From the NCBI RefSeq assembly GCF_000455365.1, contig NZ_HG315684.1:457611-521610 (forward strand): a DNA stretch of 64,000 nt, written 5' to 3'. Below, in pieces: positions 62,565 through 64,000 of the stretch. Each line of letters begins with the position of its first letter. Positions within the stretch are counted from its first letter, which is position 1. The notes beneath the pieces were generated by a model. The model was not told where the DNA came from and searched no databases. It was given only the letters and a program-made list of their open reading frames with translations. The stretch is from Halopiger djelfimassiliensis (GTDB taxonomy: Archaea; Halobacteriota; Halobacteria; Halobacteriales; Natrialbaceae). The translations under genes and the position numbers were made by a program.

Positions 62565-63764
62565 ATGATGAACCGTCGGGCGGTACTGTCGCTTTCCTCG
62601 GTCGCGATAGCGACGTCGGTCGCCGGCTGTACGGGGCTCCGGACTCGGCTTCGGGAACTGCGTCTGGGAAAGCCGGTGCGACGGGTCGCCGCCGACTGGC
62701 AGCCAGCCCCCGGCCAGTGGCCGATGGACGGGTACGATCACGCTCGAACGAAGTCCAATCCGTTCGCGACGCCGCCCCGAACCGAGCCGGAACCCGCGTG
62801 GACGTACGACGAGAGCGGCGGCGTCGACTCGCTGGTCGTGATCGACGGGACGGTGTTCGTCCGGACCGAAAGCGCCCTCGCCGCGGTGGACGCGACCGAC
62901 GGCAGCGAACGATGGCGACGGCCACGGGACGGCAGTGGCAGTCTCAAATACGTCGCCGGCCGGCTGTACGACATCAGGGACCATTCACTGCGGGCGCTCG
63001 ATCCCGATGGAACGGAGCAGTGGTCGACAGCGCTGGACGAAGCGTACTATTTTCTGCTCGAGCGCGACGGATGGGTGATGCTGTGTGCCCGTGATTCGGT
63101 CATCCGACTCCACGCGGATACGGGCGATGTCGTCTCCGAAGCCGAACGTGACGCGTATGGACCGGCAACCGACGGCGGACTCGTCTACGCCGGCAAGTTC
63201 GACGTGTCCGCGTTCGAGTTCGAGGACGGCGAGTTCGTCACCCAGTGGACCGCCGACGACGAGGAGGCGTACGAGAGCGCCGCGTCCGTGGTTTATTCCG
63301 GTGATCGGCTCTATCGGGTGGAACGAACGTTCCCGAGTCGAGAGTCGATTCGGCTGACGGTATACGATGCGACGGACGGCTCGCAACTGACGACCGTTCC
63401 TTTCGACCGCACGCCCCTTTCACCGGCCGCCGACGGGAATTCGGTCTACGTGAGTAGTTCGATCCTCACGGCGGGGAGCGTCGGTGCCGATGGACGGCTC
63501 GTCGCGCTCTCCGAGGACGGCGACGAGCGCTGGCGGTTCGACCCCGGTGCGGGCCTTCGATCTCCCGTCGTCGCCGACGGGACCGTGTACGTCGGCCCGT
63601 TTGCCAACGATCGCGTCCCACTAGTGGCGTTCGACGCCGCGACCGGGGAAGAGCTGTGGCGACGGGAGGTCCCCGGGACACCGGAACTCGCGGTCGCCGG
63701 GGACACGCTGTACGTCGGGACCAGCGACGGCGTCCATGCGTTGCGGGAAGCTTCCCAGCCGTAA
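62565..63764 (+). CDS. Exported lipoprotein with PQQ-like beta-propeller repeats
   Basis: Protein of 399 residues. The N-terminus MMNRRAVLSLSSVAIATSVAGC gives a twin-arginine-like pair and a lipobox with Cys at residue 22, so it is probably exported and lipid-anchored. The rest is a PQQ-like/outer-membrane BamB-type propeller with repeated blades such as VVIDGTVFVRTESALAAVDATDGSERWR, VYVSSSILTAG and VAFDAATGEELWRREV. Other in-frame ATGs at 62526, 62544 and 62568 are possible; the signal peptide favours 62565-62568. Such proteins serve as assembly platforms or dehydrogenase-like sensors; function unknown. Confidence 0.85.
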   Translation: MMNRRAVLSLSSVAIATSVAGCTGLRTRLRELRLGKPVRRVAADWQPAPGQWPMDGYDHARTKSNPFATPPRTEPEPAWTYDESGGVDSLVVIDGTVFVRTESALAAVDATDGSERWRRPRDGSGSLKYVAGRLYDIRDHSLRALDPDGTEQWSTALDEAYYFLLERDGWVMLCARDSVIRLHADTGDVVSEAERDAYGPATDGGLVYAGKFDVSAFEFEDGEFVTQWTADDEEAYESAASVVYSGDRLYRVERTFPSRESIRLTVYDATDGSQLTTVPFDRTPLSPAADGNSVYVSSSILTAGSVGADGRLVALSEDGDERWRFDPGAGLRSPVVADGTVYVGPFANDRVPLVAFDAATGEELWRREVPGTPELAVAGDTLYVGTSDGVHALREASQP

Positions 63765-63852
63765 CCCGCTCCCGAGAGGGCGTCGGTTCGAGGACGGCAC
63801 ACGACCGTTCAGCGGGCGACTATCCGATAGTCGAACGGAACCGATCGGAAAC

Positions 63853-64000
63853 CTACAGTACCCGAAGCTCCCGGGGATAGTCGGTCAGATTCTCGTAGCC
63901 GGTCTCGGTCACGACGACGACGTCCTCGAGGCGGACACCGCCGGTACCTCGTTCGTACAGTCCCGGCTCGACCGCCACGACGTGGCCGGACTGGAGTTCC
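63853..64000 (-). CDS. M24-family peptidase, C-terminal end (gene runs off the window)
   Basis: The minus strand from the window edge encodes about 48 residues: [48 protein letters not shown], stop TAG at 63853-63855. AVEPGLY and VRLEDVVV supply the two terminal Glu ligands of the pita-bread M24 fold. It is an Xaa-Pro-type peptidase distinct from the one at 40144. The start is outside the window. Confidence 0.85.
   Translation of the reverse strand, partial: ELQSGHVVAVEPGLYERGTGGVRLEDVVVVTETGYENLTDYPRELRVL

Noticed and set aside
1-64000. tRNA, rRNA, CRISPR arrays and intact insertion sequences
   Set aside because: No T-loop/anticodon arrangement, rRNA-like stretch, regular spaced repeats or transposase was seen on either strand.

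Overview
The window looks like a 64 kb piece of a haloarchaeal chromosome. The DNA is GC-rich and the proteins are strongly acidic. Exported proteins carry twin-arginine signals with lipoboxes. Many genes have a TATA box about 25-30 bases before the ATG, with no room for a ribosome binding site (leaderless transcripts). Family content is also haloarchaeal: TrmB and Bat/HTH-10 regulators, Lhr helicase, RqcH, Pelota and tiny CPxCG zinc-finger proteins. I saw no rRNA, tRNA, CRISPR array or intact insertion sequence.

Layout. 0-3.7 kb: Tat-exported GH3 beta-glucosidase and a Gfo/Idh/MocA dehydrogenase. 3.7-5.8 kb: a small zinc-finger gene that may be frameshifted, a strongly structured transcript with its own promoter (candidate new RNA or mini-ORF), and an HTH/TumE-like pair resembling a toxin-antitoxin module. 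6-11.5 kb: a Dpp/Opp-type peptide ABC transporter with both ATPases fused. 11.9-17.3 kb: housekeeping and small genes (HD phosphohydrolase, amidohydrolase, UspA, BirA, zinc fingers). 17.3-22.9 kb: RqcH and Pelota, two ribosome-rescue factors, with small membrane proteins. 22.9-26.8 kb: RND exporter and TrmB-like regulator. 27-28.3 kb: MBL hydrolase followed by a decayed sensory-rhodopsin-II remnant. 28.3-31.9 kb: CPBP protease and Lhr helicase. 32.3-42.6 kb: an IclR-associated catabolic cluster of unknown substrate (metal hydrolase, aldehyde dehydrogenase, tandem EthD protein, HD protein, ThDP enzyme, epimerase, M24 hydrolase, luciferase-like oxidoreductase). 43-51 kb: 2-oxoacid dehydrogenase E1alpha-E1beta-E2 operon with a deleted E3 gene scar, then an NSS sodium/amino-acid symporter, an aminotransferase and an HTH regulator. 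51.2-62 kb: second IclR regulator and a phenylacetate cluster (paaABCD, split paaD zinc ribbon, two paaK, PaaI thioesterase, Bat-like regulator, thiolase, MaoC hydratase, enoyl-CoA hydratase/isomerase). 62.5-64 kb: PQQ-repeat lipoprotein and the end of an M24 peptidase gene.

How the genes may work together (inference). The 43-62 kb genes form a plausible route from an imported aromatic amino acid: symport, transamination to a 2-oxoacid, oxidative decarboxylation to an acyl-CoA (phenylacetyl-CoA if the substrate is phenylpyruvate), then epoxidation and beta-oxidation-like steps. PaaK would feed in free phenylacetate. The same palindrome, GTTCGA-N5-TCGAAC, lies near both IclR genes and is a good candidate for a shared operator.

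Most notable items: the structured RNA at 4.35 kb, the shared IclR-type palindrome, the lpdA deletion scar, the rhodopsin remnant, the mosaic inverted paaK paralogues, and the unexplained 32-42 kb cluster.
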